Part shown: piece after piece, positions 1-7,364 of the stretch
How positions within the stretch are numbered: position 1 is the stretch's first letter
Layout: the number at the start of each line of letters is the position of its first letter
Assembly (NCBI GenBank): GCA_044450465.1
Contig: JBIOJB010000036.1
Span: forward strand, 1 to 25,987
From: JBIOJB01 sp044450465
Lineage (GTDB): Bacteria > Chloroflexota > Dormibacteria > Dormibacterales > Dormibacteraceae
Direction: 5' to 3'
DNA: 25,987 nt
The notes under the pieces: generated by a model
Seen by the model: only the letters and a program-made list of their open reading frames with translations
The model's database searches: none
Told to the model about the DNA's origin: nothing
Position numbers and translations under genes: made by a program

Positions 1-998
1 ACATAGAGGATTGGGGCGTCCTCGTTCGACACGGCAAGGGCGGCTACGGAAGGCAGTGGTGCGACCAGCGAGTTGAATGTGTGGCCGGAGTCATCGGTAC
101 GCCAGAGGCCGCCGGAGCCCGAACCGCCGCCGTCACTGGCGGCGTAGAACCGATCGAAGTGGTCCGAGATGAAGGCCATTTGCGTGTAGTCGATCGATGG
201 GAGCAGCTCACCGCCGCTCAACGGTGTGAATGTGGCGCCGTTGTCCAGGGACTCGAAAAGGCCCCCGTTAGTGCCGATCAAAAGCGGCCGCGTGCCGCCA
301 GTCGGGGGCAGCGGACCGGCAACCATTCTGATGGCGAGGGTGCCGCCGATGGGCGGTGTGACCTGGATCCAGTTGGCCCCGGAATCGATGCTCTGATACA
401 TAGTCAGAGAGCCGGCCTGTCCTGCGGCATCGCTCGCCGCCACAACGCGGACCGGGCTGTGAATTGCCTCCACCGCGATGGCGCCAACTCGCGTGGTGCC
501 GAGTCCGGATGCGGTCCAAGCCTGGCCGTCCGGCGAAACGAACACCCCATGATCGGTGCCCGCAACCACCAGGGTCAGCGCGAACCCGAACGCAAGCACC
601 GCCCTCCCTTCCAGACCGGTGGCCGGCGACCAGGTGGCGCCCCCGTCATGACTGAACAAAGCTCCCGAGCTGAGCGTGCCGGCAAGGACCTGGCCCGGCG
701 TGAAAGGGTCGAAGGAGATGGTTGCGATCTGAGTCGTCCCGCTGTGGACCACGCTCCAGGTTGAGCCGCCGTTGGTGCTACGAACCAGCGCGCCGGCTGA
801 GGTACCCGCGATCACAACCTGGTTGTTCGTAGGGTCTGTCGCGAGCGCAAACACCGCGGAACCGGCTTGCTTTGGAAGCGGCGAGAGGGCTACCCAGGTC
901 GAACCTGGCAAGGTGTCCGCGAGCGCGGCCGGGCTGAACAGGAGGAGCCCCAGGACGGCCCCCAGCGTCGCAGCAAGGCGTTGGCGAGAATGCGACAC
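1..998 (-). CDS. Secreted Asp-box (BNR/sialidase-like) beta-propeller protein, C-terminus beyond window
   Basis: An uninterrupted minus-strand frame runs from GTG at 998 off the left edge (332 codons, no stop reached). The N-terminus is a clear signal peptide: an Arg-containing n-region, a Leu/Ala-rich core and an A-L-A cleavage motif followed by Asp near residue 27. The rest holds repeated Asp-box-like motifs (S-T-N-G-G-S-T-W, S-H-D-G-G-A-T-W, S-I-D-S-G-A-N-W, S-L-D-N-G-A-T-F, T-D-D-S-G-H-T-F), each followed by hydrophobic beta-strand patterns. This is the pattern of YCF48/BNR-type propellers, so an exported beta-propeller is well supported. Its ligand or enzymatic activity cannot be told. 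An in-frame GTG at 1016 overlaps the proposed -10 box (GATAAT, 1014-1009), so 998 is preferred. It diverges from the RnfD-like gene. Confidence 0.8.
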   Translation of the reverse strand, partial: MSHSRQRLAATLGAVLGLLLFSPAALADTLPGSTWVALSPLPKQAGSAVFALATDPTNNQVVIAGTSAGALVRSTNGGSTWSVVHSGTTQIATISFDPFTPGQVLAGTLSSGALFSHDGGATWSPATGLEGRAVLAFGFALTLVVAGTDHGVFVSPDGQAWTASGLGTTRVGAIAVEAIHSPVRVVAASDAAGQAGSLTMYQSIDSGANWIQVTPPIGGTLAIRMVAGPLPPTGGTRPLLIGTNGGLFESLDNGATFTPLSGGELLPSIDYTQMAFISDHFDRFYAASDGGGSGSGGLWRTDDSGHTFNSLVAPLPSVAALAVSNEDAPILY

Positions 999-1078
999 GA
1001 GTCTGCCGATTATCACCCAAGGGGTGCGGGGCGCATGGCAAGCCGGCGCCAGGCCGGCTTTGCCTACAATTCACGGAC
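999..1078. promoter_or_regulatory. Divergent promoter region with an 8-bp perfect inverted repeat
   Basis: This 80-bp gap separates two divergent genes. A plus-strand -10 box TACAAT (1065-1070) ends 8 bases before the GTG at 1079. A minus-strand -10 box GATAAT (1014-1009) ends 10 bases before the GTG at 998. Neither start has a Shine-Dalgarno, so both transcripts look leaderless or nearly so. A perfect inverted repeat (AAGCCGGC 1040-1047, GCCGGCTT 1053-1060) lies where the -35 of the plus promoter should be, a plausible operator position. Confidence 0.5.
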
Positions 1079-2074
1079 GTGCTGGCTCGAGTGACGGCCT
1101 GGCTCGACCGGGCTGCATTCCAGCCCACTTCACTGCCCGATGATCTCGTCACGGGTATCGCGCTCGCGCCCTGCGTGATCGCGGGACTGATCATCTTCAA
1201 GTTCCCGGCACTTGAGATGCTGGCCGTCGCGGTCGGCATCGGGGGAGCCGTCCAGATTGCCGTCGCCTGGCTCTGGCGTCGGCGCGGTACGGCGTCCCCG
1301 GCCAGCCCGCTCATGGCCGCGCTGGTCGGGGTCGCCCTGATCGGTGTCGGCGCGGGTCTTCCCATGTCGTTCGGAATTGCCGCGATCGCGGTCGCGGCCG
1401 AGATTCTGCGCGCGCGTTTCCTACCCGGCATCCGGGCCCAGACCGGCCTTTTGACCTATGCAGCCGTCTCCTTGATCACTCGCGGGGCGCCGGCCGCATA
1501 CATCAACCCCGCCGATGGAAAGCGATTCGGCGATCCAATCGACACCTGGTATCGCTTCTTCAGCCCTGGGTCTGCACCCGTCGACGCCATACGCCTCTAC
1601 GTGGGCAACGTTCCAGGACCGGTCTTCGCCACGTCACTCCTCGCGGTCGTGGTCGGGGTCGCATGGCTCGCGTACGCCAGACGCGTTAGCCTGGTCGTGC
1701 TGGTCACCTTTCTGATCGGGGCACTGGTCGCGCCCTTTCTGCTCCACTGGGACTATCTCTTCCAGCTGGACAGCGGCCCGACCTGGTTTCTTGCCGGTCT
1801 CGTGCTGTCCGACCGCCGCCTGCTCCCAGATTCATGGGCGGTCCGCCCCGTCCTGGGCTTTGTCGCGGGTGTGCTCTCAATCGCCTTGAGACGTGCGGGT
1901 CACGGGATCGCAGCGACTTTCTTGGTGATAGCTGCGGTACAGGGGCTGATCGCGCTGATCGGGATCGCGGTGCTGGCGACCAACATCGGGTTGGAGAGGT
2001 TGAGACGGGCCCGCCGGCTGCGCCAGCGCGCAGAGAATCTCAAGGTCGTCAAGTCACTCCCTCACGGAGGCTGA
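1079..2074 (+). CDS. RnfD/NqrB-family membrane protein (stand-alone)
   Basis: 331 residues with about nine hydrophobic segments and a basic C-terminal tail. The overall pattern matches the NqrB/RnfD/RsxD membrane subunits of ion-pumping NADH/ferredoxin oxidoreductases: a P-x-F-A-T-S-L-L segment near residue 180, then a loop with Q-L-D-S-G and L-V-L-S-D-R, and a later G-F-V-A-G-V-L-S-I-A-L-R-R-A-G segment resembling the RnfD 'G..iGvl...iR..G' motif. I do not see a clear flavin-attachment Ser/Thr motif of the S-G-A-T type. No other Rnf or Nqr subunit flanks it, so its role may be as a flavin-binding or ion-conducting membrane protein on its own. The start is GTG directly after a TACAAT box; a GTG at 1091 is an alternative. 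Confidence 0.65.
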   Translation: MLARVTAWLDRAAFQPTSLPDDLVTGIALAPCVIAGLIIFKFPALEMLAVAVGIGGAVQIAVAWLWRRRGTASPASPLMAALVGVALIGVGAGLPMSFGIAAIAVAAEILRARFLPGIRAQTGLLTYAAVSLITRGAPAAYINPADGKRFGDPIDTWYRFFSPGSAPVDAIRLYVGNVPGPVFATSLLAVVVGVAWLAYARRVSLVVLVTFLIGALVAPFLLHWDYLFQLDSGPTWFLAGLVLSDRRLLPDSWAVRPVLGFVAGVLSIALRRAGHGIAATFLVIAAVQGLIALIGIAVLATNIGLERLRRARRLRQRAENLKVVKSLPHGG

Positions 2075-2104
2075 AAGGCGCGGGTGAGGCAGGCTTCCCC
2101 CGCG
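2070..2104 (+). repeat. Direct-repeat copy 1 (GC-rich hairpin element)
   Basis: This copy begins GCTGAAAG at 2070 and continues as a 28-bp unit (2077-2104). The unit recurs at 2164-2191 with a single T/C difference; GCTGAAAG also recurs, at 2151-2158. Copy 1 overlaps the TGA stop of the upstream gene. The two copies lie in the 118-bp convergent gap before purA. Confidence 0.75.
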
Positions 2105-2163
2105 GAACCCCCTCCGAGTTAGACCGTGCCCGGCCTAGGGCGACCCGACAGCTGAAAGAAGAT

Positions 2164-2193
2164 GGCGCGGGTGAGGCAGGCCTCCCCCGCGCC
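2164..2193. terminator. Direct-repeat copy 2 forming a strong GC-rich hairpin between convergent genes
   Basis: GGCGCGGG (2164-2171) pairs with CCCGCGCC (2186-2193), and GAGG/CCTC extends the stem after one mismatch. It abuts the purA stop codon (TAG at 2195-2193) and faces the RnfD-like gene. It could work as a bidirectional terminator, although there is no T-tract on either side. Confidence 0.5.
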
Positions 2194-3482
2194 TACCGAA
2201 AGAGTTCGCGGCCCCGGGTGACGAACTGGTCGCGCCGCGGTCCGGTCCCGACGAGGTCGACTTTGACCCCGATCAGCTCGCCGATGCGGTCGACATAGTC
2301 GCGACAGCGCGGCGGCAGGTCTTCCCAGGTTTTCGCGGACCCGATCTCAGACTCCCAGCCGGGCATGTCCTCGTAGATCGGGACGCAGTGCTTGTAATGC
2401 GAGATGTTGGCGAGGGGATGGTCATGATGCGTGCCGCGGAAGTCGTAACCCGTGCACAGCTTGAGCAGCGGCTGTTCGTCCAGGATGTCCAGACGCATCA
2501 GGGCCGCGGAGCCGATGCCGTTTAGGCGAGCCGCATAGCGCGCCACCGCCGCGTCGAACCAGCCGATGCGACGCGGCCGGCCTGTCACAGTTCCAAACTC
2601 GTGACCGCGCTCGCGGATCTGGTCGCCCACCTCGTTCAACAGCTCGGACGGAAACGGCCCATAACCCACGCGCGACGTGTACGCCTTGAATACGCCCAGG
2701 GTGAGGTCGACCTTGGTGGGTGGAACGCCGCTGCCGGTTAGAGCCCCACCGGCCGTCGGATTCGAGCTGGTGACGTATGGATACGTTCCGAAGTCCAGGT
2801 CGAGCATGGTGGCCTGGGCGCCTTCGAGCAAGATGTTGGCGCCGCGGTCGAGCGCCTCCTGGATGATCGGAAACGTGTCTTTGATGTAGGGGTCCAGCTG
2901 TCCGGCGTAACTCATGTACTCATCGAGCATGCTCGACCAGTCGTATTCGTCCTTGCCGTAGAGCTTGGTGAGAATCGGGTTCTTCACCTGGTCGACCACA
3001 AAGGCCAGCTTCTTGCGCATGAAGGCCTCTTTCTGCAGGTCGCCGATGCGAAAACCTATCCGGCGAATCTTGTCAGCGTACGCAGGACCGATTCCGCGCC
3101 AGGTCGTACCCAGCCGATCATCGCCGCGGACCTCCTCCTCCAGCTGGTCGAAGAGCGGGTGGTACCGCATCACCATGTGCGCCCGTTCGCTGATGACGAG
3201 ATTCGTCGGATCTATGCCCCGATCGCGCAGCTGCGAGATCTCGCGCAGGACGACCGTCGGATCGACCACAACTCCGTTGCCGATGATGCAGGTGCAGCCC
3301 GGGTAGAGGATGCCGGATGGGATGAGCTGAAACTTGAACTCGCCGTGCTCGGTGATGACGGTGTGGCCCGCATTGTTTCCGCCCTGCGAGCGGATGACGA
3401 GGTCGGCCTTCGCAGCGAGAAAGTCGATGACCTTTCCCTTGCCCTCGTCGCCCCACTGGCCCCCGACCAGGATGATGACCAC
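2193..3482 (-). CDS. purA: Adenylosuccinate synthase
   Basis: 429 residues, the usual length. It catalyses the GTP-dependent joining of IMP and aspartate to adenylosuccinate, the first committed step from IMP to AMP, in the cytoplasm. The family signatures are present: the N-terminal glycine-rich loop G-Q-W-G-D-E-G-K-G-K with its catalytic Asp, N-N-A-G-H-T-V with the catalytic His, and T-T-W-R-G-I-G-P-A-Y near residue 128. The C-terminal T-G-R-P-R-R-I-G-W-F-D block and G-T-G-P base-recognition region are also there. The start is GTG at 3482, with GGAG seven bases upstream, inside the end of dnaB. Only 4 bases separate it from the dnaB stop, so it is the last gene of the DUF1232-rplI-dnaB-purA operon. 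Confidence 0.98.
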   Translation of the reverse strand: MVIILVGGQWGDEGKGKVIDFLAAKADLVIRSQGGNNAGHTVITEHGEFKFQLIPSGILYPGCTCIIGNGVVVDPTVVLREISQLRDRGIDPTNLVISERAHMVMRYHPLFDQLEEEVRGDDRLGTTWRGIGPAYADKIRRIGFRIGDLQKEAFMRKKLAFVVDQVKNPILTKLYGKDEYDWSSMLDEYMSYAGQLDPYIKDTFPIIQEALDRGANILLEGAQATMLDLDFGTYPYVTSSNPTAGGALTGSGVPPTKVDLTLGVFKAYTSRVGYGPFPSELLNEVGDQIRERGHEFGTVTGRPRRIGWFDAAVARYAARLNGIGSAALMRLDILDEQPLLKLCTGYDFRGTHHDHPLANISHYKHCVPIYEDMPGWESEIGSAKTWEDLPPRCRDYVDRIGELIGVKVDLVGTGPRRDQFVTRGRELFR

Positions 3483-3486
3483 GGGG

Positions 3487-4851
3487 TTACTCCGTACCCG
3501 GTTCTGGGCGCCTGGTCTCCAGGTTGTAGAAGCGGGTGTGATCCCTCCGGAACTTCAGCTCGATGGTCCCGGTCGGGCCGTTGCGGTGTTTGGCGACGAT
3601 TATCTCGGCGACTCCGGGGCGCTCGTCCGATTTGTAGTACTCGGGCCGGAAGAGAAACATCACCAGGTCGCTGTCCTGCTCGATGCTGCCCGACTCGCGT
3701 AGGTCGCTGAGGATCGGCCGCTTGTCGGGCCGCTGCTCGGGAGCCCGGCTCAGCTGCGAGATGGCGATCACCGGTATGCGCAGCTCGCGGGCAAGACCCT
3801 TGAGCGCTCGCGAGATGGCGGACACCTCCTGCACGCGATTGCCGTCATCGCCCCGCGCCCGCCCGTGCATGAGCTGCAGGTAGTCGACCAGGATCATGTC
3901 GATGTTGTGCCGCAGCTTGGCCTGGCGGGCCTTGAGCTGAAGGGTCAGCTCATCCATCACCGGGGTGTCGTCGATGTAGATCGCAGCCTCTCCCAGCGGG
4001 CCCAGCGCATTCGACACCCGATCGAACTCGGCCTCGGTGAGCAGGCCCCGATGCATCCTCTGCGCGTCGATCTGGGCCTGCTCGGTCAGGAGCCTCTCCG
4101 TGAGCTGCTCCTTGGACATCTCGAGGCTGAAGATGGCGATGGCCTTCTTGTGATTGAGCGCGGCGTGCAGGCCCACGTTGAGGGCGAAGCTGGTCTTCCC
4201 CATCGCCGGCCGGCCCGCCACGATGATCAGGTCCGAGTCTTTGAAGCCGCTGGTCATCCGGTCGAGATCGTGGAACCCCGAGGGGATGCCGACCACTCCT
4301 TGCCCGCTCTCCATCTGAAGCGAGATGCGCTCCATCGCGGGGCCGAGCAGGTCGTAAAGCCGAGCGAGCTCACGCTGGTCGCGGTCGTCTGCGACACCGA
4401 ACACAAGGGACTGGGCCTGGTTGACGGCGTCCTCCGCTTCGATCGAGTCGTCGTAGCCGAATCCCGCGATGCTTCCACCCGCTGAGATCAGCCGGCGCTT
4501 GTACGCCTTCTCCTTGACGATCCTGCCGTAGTACTCGATGTTGGCCGCCGTGGGCACGGCGCTCTGCATCGAAGCGAGGTATGTCCTACCGCCCACCCGA
4601 TCCAGGATTCCCATCGTCTGCAGCTGGGCCGCGAGCGTGACGTTGTCGATGGGCTCGCCTGCCGCGAAGAGGTCCAGGGCGGCGCGGTAGATCTGCCCGC
4701 CGTTCTCGCGGTAGAAGTCCTCCGGATACAGGAAATGCAGGACCTTGGCGATCGACAGAGGCTCGAGAAGGATCGATCCGAGGACCGACATCTCGGCGTC
4801 CAGGTCATGAGGTGGCACCCTCCCTGGTGAGAGGGGAAGCGTGGTCGCCAT
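3487..4851 (-). CDS. dnaB: Replicative DNA helicase
   Basis: 454 residues, normal for DnaB without an intein. It is the hexameric 5'-3' helicase of the replication fork. The N-terminal DnaB domain (about residues 12-110, starting with the typical P-P-H-D-L-D-A-E motif) interacts with primase. The RecA-like C-terminal domain carries Walker A (G-R-P-A-M-G-K-T-S, near residue 215), S-L-E-M-S in motif H1a, Walker B (I-L-V-D-Y-L-Q-L-M) and the arginine-finger region F-R-P-E-Y-Y. The ATG at 4851 lies 7 bases after the rplI stop with only a weak Shine-Dalgarno, consistent with translational coupling. rplI-dnaB adjacency is widespread in bacteria. Confidence 0.98.
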   Translation of the reverse strand: MATTLPLSPGRVPPHDLDAEMSVLGSILLEPLSIAKVLHFLYPEDFYRENGGQIYRAALDLFAAGEPIDNVTLAAQLQTMGILDRVGGRTYLASMQSAVPTAANIEYYGRIVKEKAYKRRLISAGGSIAGFGYDDSIEAEDAVNQAQSLVFGVADDRDQRELARLYDLLGPAMERISLQMESGQGVVGIPSGFHDLDRMTSGFKDSDLIIVAGRPAMGKTSFALNVGLHAALNHKKAIAIFSLEMSKEQLTERLLTEQAQIDAQRMHRGLLTEAEFDRVSNALGPLGEAAIYIDDTPVMDELTLQLKARQAKLRHNIDMILVDYLQLMHGRARGDDGNRVQEVSAISRALKGLARELRIPVIAISQLSRAPEQRPDKRPILSDLRESGSIEQDSDLVMFLFRPEYYKSDERPGVAEIIVAKHRNGPTGTIELKFRRDHTRFYNLETRRPEPGTE

Positions 4852-4858
4852 TCGCAGT

Positions 4859-5308
4859 TCAGCGATCCTGGGTGACGATCACATTGACGTGAGCCGACAC
4901 GTCGTGGTGGAGCTTGAGAGACACCTCGTGCTCGCCCAGAGTCTTGATCGGCTCCTTCATGTCGATCTTGTGGCGATCGATCTCCACCCTGTGCTGGGCT
5001 TTGAGTGCAGCCGCAATGTCCTGGTTGGTGATCGAGCCGAACGCCTTGTCCTCCGCTCCGACCTTGAGCCGCACCACAACCGTCTTGTTGTCGATCTCGT
5101 CGGCCAGCTCCTGAGCGGCCACGCGATCTTTGGTTTCACGCTTGGTCGCGGCATCGCGCAGCCGCTTGGCCTCGGCTTCGACGCCCTTGCCCGCGACGAC
5201 GGCCAGCTTGCGGCGCAGAAGAAAGTTGCGGCCATAGCCGTCGGTCACTTCCTTGACATCACCCGCGCGGCCGATGTTTTCGACGTCCTTCGTCAGCATG
5301 ACCCGCAA
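4859..5308 (-). CDS. rplI: 50S ribosomal protein L9 (TTG start)
   Basis: 149 residues when started at TTG 5308, which gives M-R-V-M-L-T-K-D-V-E-N-I-G, the canonical L9 N-terminus. A strong GGAGG (5322-5318) sits 9 bases upstream of this TTG. The longer frame to 5341 would add an unrelated extension, and the ATG at 5299 is too far from the GGAGG. The G-R-N-F-L-L-R-R-K-L-A segment is the rRNA-binding signature of the N-domain, followed by the long central helix (K-R-L-R-D-A-A-T-K-R-E-T-K) and the C-terminal domain. The start lies one base beyond the stop of the DUF1232 gene, whose 3' end holds the Shine-Dalgarno, so translation is probably coupled. Confidence 0.96.
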   Translation of the reverse strand: MRVMLTKDVENIGRAGDVKEVTDGYGRNFLLRRKLAVVAGKGVEAEAKRLRDAATKRETKDRVAAQELADEIDNKTVVVRLKVGAEDKAFGSITNQDIAAALKAQHRVEIDRHKIDMKEPIKTLGEHEVSLKLHHDVSAHVNVIVTQDR

Positions 5309-5309
5309 T

Positions 5310-5735
5310 TCACAAGACCTCCGAAACGGGTTGATATTCATCTTCGCGGCGAAATCTCGATCGGATTCGCTGCACTAGTCGGATGGCGCCGTGCCGGGCT
5401 GCCGCCACGGTATCTCTGGAATCACGGTCCCAGACGCTTTGACCGGCCGCGAGCGCTGCCTCATGCTCGCGGCGGATCTCCTCGGGGCAGGCTTCGATGA
5501 AAGTCTCAACTGCCAGGAGCCCGAGAGCCAGCATGTCAAGCTCGCCCACCACCGGTATCCACGCCGGCAAGTCGATCGGGCTGACGATCAACCCGAGGGC
5601 GGCGAGCACGGCAGCCTTGGGTGCCGAGGGCACGCGCTCGTCCCGCAGCAGGCAATAGGCAAGCTTGCTGCGTCTCGGCACATCGAACAGAACGGCTTTT
5701 GCACGCGAAAAGACAGATGGCATGGGGGCCGCCAC
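5310..5735 (-). CDS. DUF1232 (YkvA-type) membrane-associated protein
   Basis: 141 residues. The centre has the DUF1232 signature: a hydrophobic helix followed by S-P-I-D-L-P-A-W-I-P-V-V-G-E-L-D, then a second hydrophobic helix. The C-terminal third is charged (R-H-G-A-I-R-L-V-Q-R-I-R-S-R-F-R-R). The family is widespread and has no established function; this copy probably makes a membrane hairpin. It is the first gene of the rplI-dnaB-purA run, one base before rplI. The start is uncertain: GTG at 5735 abuts a TAGGCT box (5741-5736), while ATG at 5723 would sit 12 bases after that box and give M-P-S-V-F-S-R-A-K. Confidence 0.82.
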   Translation of the reverse strand: MAAPMPSVFSRAKAVLFDVPRRSKLAYCLLRDERVPSAPKAAVLAALGLIVSPIDLPAWIPVVGELDMLALGLLAVETFIEACPEEIRREHEAALAAGQSVWDRDSRDTVAAARHGAIRLVQRIRSRFRREDEYQPVSEVL

Positions 5736-5788
5736 AGCCTACAGCTTTTGAGGCGCCGCAGCGAGCCTACTTAACTTAGCCTTGCAAC
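5736..5788. promoter_or_regulatory. Divergent promoter region, DUF1232-rplI operon and MFS gene
   Basis: 53 bp between divergent starts. On the plus strand TAGCCT (5777-5782) ends 6 bases before the MFS ATG, and TAACTT (5772-5777) is an alternative box. On the minus strand TAGGCT (5741-5736) precedes the DUF1232 starts. No Shine-Dalgarno is seen for the MFS gene, so a leaderless transcript is likely. Confidence 0.4.
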
Positions 5789-7081
5789 ATGTCGGCGGCC
5801 GCGCCGGCGGCCTCGGCCGCCACCCGGTTCGGAAACCTGCGCCACACGGCGCTCAGCGCGTTCTGGTTCGGCCAGAACTTTCTGTGGATCCCGCTGACCA
5901 CCGTGCTGATTCAAAGCCAGGTCGACCGCGTGGTTCCAGCGGAGACCAAGAACACGGCGATCGGCGTGGCCGTCGGGATCGGCGGCATCCTTGCCGTGAC
6001 GGTGCCTCCACTCGTCGGGGCATGGTCGGACCGCCTGAGCAGCCGCTTTGGCCGCCGGCGGCCGATCATGGTGGCCGGCACGCTCCTCACGCTGCCCGGG
6101 CTTTTCCTGTTGATGACTGCGACCAGCTACCCGCAGCTTGTCGTCGGGTACGCAATCGTCCAGTTCTTCTTCAACGCCGCCGGGGCCGCCTACGCCGGCA
6201 TCATTCCCGACGTCGTGCCGGCCCAGGAGTTCGGCAAGGCAAGCGGCTTCCTGGCCACCATGACCCAGCTCGGCATCGGGGGCGGCCTGGGAGTGACCTC
6301 GCTGATGGCGCCCAAGTCGGCGAGCGCCGCTCCCAACACGGCCGTCTACCTGGTTTTCGGCGCAGTAGTCCTGCTGACGCTGGCTCCGACGATCTGGGCG
6401 GCTCGGGGTGAGGGCGAAACTCCGGTGCCGCGCCACCCCAAGCGCCCGTTGGGAGAGGCCGTCCGCGAGTTCCTGCGCCCCCTCCACGAGGGCGACTTCG
6501 CCTGGGTGGTCTTCACCCGCCTCATGATCTCGAGCGGGATCACGGCCGTCCTCTACAACCTGCACAACTTCTTTCAGGACGTCGTACTCACGCCCTCGAC
6601 GAACCCAGACACGTTCACCTCGAACTGGCTGCTGGTGGTGGTCGCCACAGCTCTGCCATTCGGCTTTTTCGGCGGCCTGCTCTCGGACCGGATTCACCGG
6701 CGCAAGGTCTTCGTGTATTTGGCCGGCGCGTCGCAGGCCTTCGTGGCCATCGTCTTCATCGCGTTCTACCCGACCGCCGTGCCGCTCGTGTTTGCCCTGG
6801 GAATCGCCTATGGGGTCGGCTACGGCCTGTACTTCGCCGTCGACTGGGCTTTAGCTTGCGACACGCTGCCCGACAAGTCGAAGTCGGCCAAGGACATGGG
6901 CCTGTTTCACATCGCGCTGACGCTTCCCCAGGCGATCATTCCGTTCTTCGGGGGACCGCTGATCGATCATCTCAATCAGGGGTTCTCGGGACACGGCGGC
7001 TATAGGGTCGTCTTCTCGAGCGCCGTGGTGTTCCTGTTCCTCGGGACGATCCTTGTGAGCCGGATCAAAATCGTCCGCTGA
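5789..7081 (+). CDS. Major facilitator superfamily transporter, SLC45/GPH-like
   Basis: 430 residues with about 12 hydrophobic segments and a central cytosolic loop (G-E-G-E-T-P-V-P-R-H-P near residue 210). The MFS motif A appears between TM2 and TM3 as G-A-W-S-D-R followed by F-G-R-R-R-P, and again in weaker form in the second half (G-L-L-S-D-R-I-H-R-R-K). The G-A-W-S-D-R...G-R-R-R-P form, the early Asn/Gln-rich segment and the late A-V-D-W-A-L-A-C-D-T-L-P motif resemble sugar/H+ symporters of the SLC45 and GPH groups. The substrate is inferred only as a possible sugar. The ATG at 5789 follows a TAGCCT box. It appears monocistronic, since 283 bp separate it from the next gene. Confidence 0.85.
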   Translation: MSAAAPAASAATRFGNLRHTALSAFWFGQNFLWIPLTTVLIQSQVDRVVPAETKNTAIGVAVGIGGILAVTVPPLVGAWSDRLSSRFGRRRPIMVAGTLLTLPGLFLLMTATSYPQLVVGYAIVQFFFNAAGAAYAGIIPDVVPAQEFGKASGFLATMTQLGIGGGLGVTSLMAPKSASAAPNTAVYLVFGAVVLLTLAPTIWAARGEGETPVPRHPKRPLGEAVREFLRPLHEGDFAWVVFTRLMISSGITAVLYNLHNFFQDVVLTPSTNPDTFTSNWLLVVVATALPFGFFGGLLSDRIHRRKVFVYLAGASQAFVAIVFIAFYPTAVPLVFALGIAYGVGYGLYFAVDWALACDTLPDKSKSAKDMGLFHIALTLPQAIIPFFGGPLIDHLNQGFSGHGGYRVVFSSAVVFLFLGTILVSRIKIVR

Positions 7082-7364
7082 TCGGAAGCAACGCGGGCAT
7101 TGATCTGACATCAAACGAGGCGGCGCCTGCAGCGGACACCGCCTCGACCGGAGCACCACCGGGTGACACGCTATTGGTTTCTGCGCCGCTTACGGCCGTT
7201 GCCTTCTTGTGGAGGCCAACCTTTGCGTGAACTGTCGGTGGACCCGGACGGAGAACGAACTACATCCAAAGTGACCCTTTCCACGCCATATGTCAAGTGG
7301 TTTGAAATCCCCTCGTCCACCCTCTTCGCAGAGGCGCAAAATCAACCGGGAGGAGGCAGACAAA
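7082..7364. other. Intergenic region before the acyl-CoA synthetase
   Basis: 283 bp without a convincing gene. It holds a possible terminator hairpin for the MFS gene (7117-7145) and a strong Shine-Dalgarno (GGGAGGAGG, 7348-7356) 8 bases before the ATG at 7365. Short overlapping frames at 7163-7372 show no protein-like composition. I could not assign a clear promoter. Confidence 0.6.
7117..7145 (+). terminator. Candidate hairpin after the MFS gene
   Basis: GAGGCGG (7117-7123) pairs with CCGCCTC (7139-7145) around a 15-base loop, 36 bases after the MFS stop. There is no T-tract, so intrinsic termination is only possible. Confidence 0.3.

Noticed and set aside
81..764. 227-codon plus-strand frame at the left edge
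   Set aside because: The minus strand of the same region encodes a signal peptide followed by repeated Asp-box motifs, so this frame is the shadow.
5771..6697. 308-codon frame antisense to the MFS gene
   Set aside because: The sense frame has clear membrane segments and MFS motifs. The antisense product is low-complexity and charged, typical of a shadow frame.
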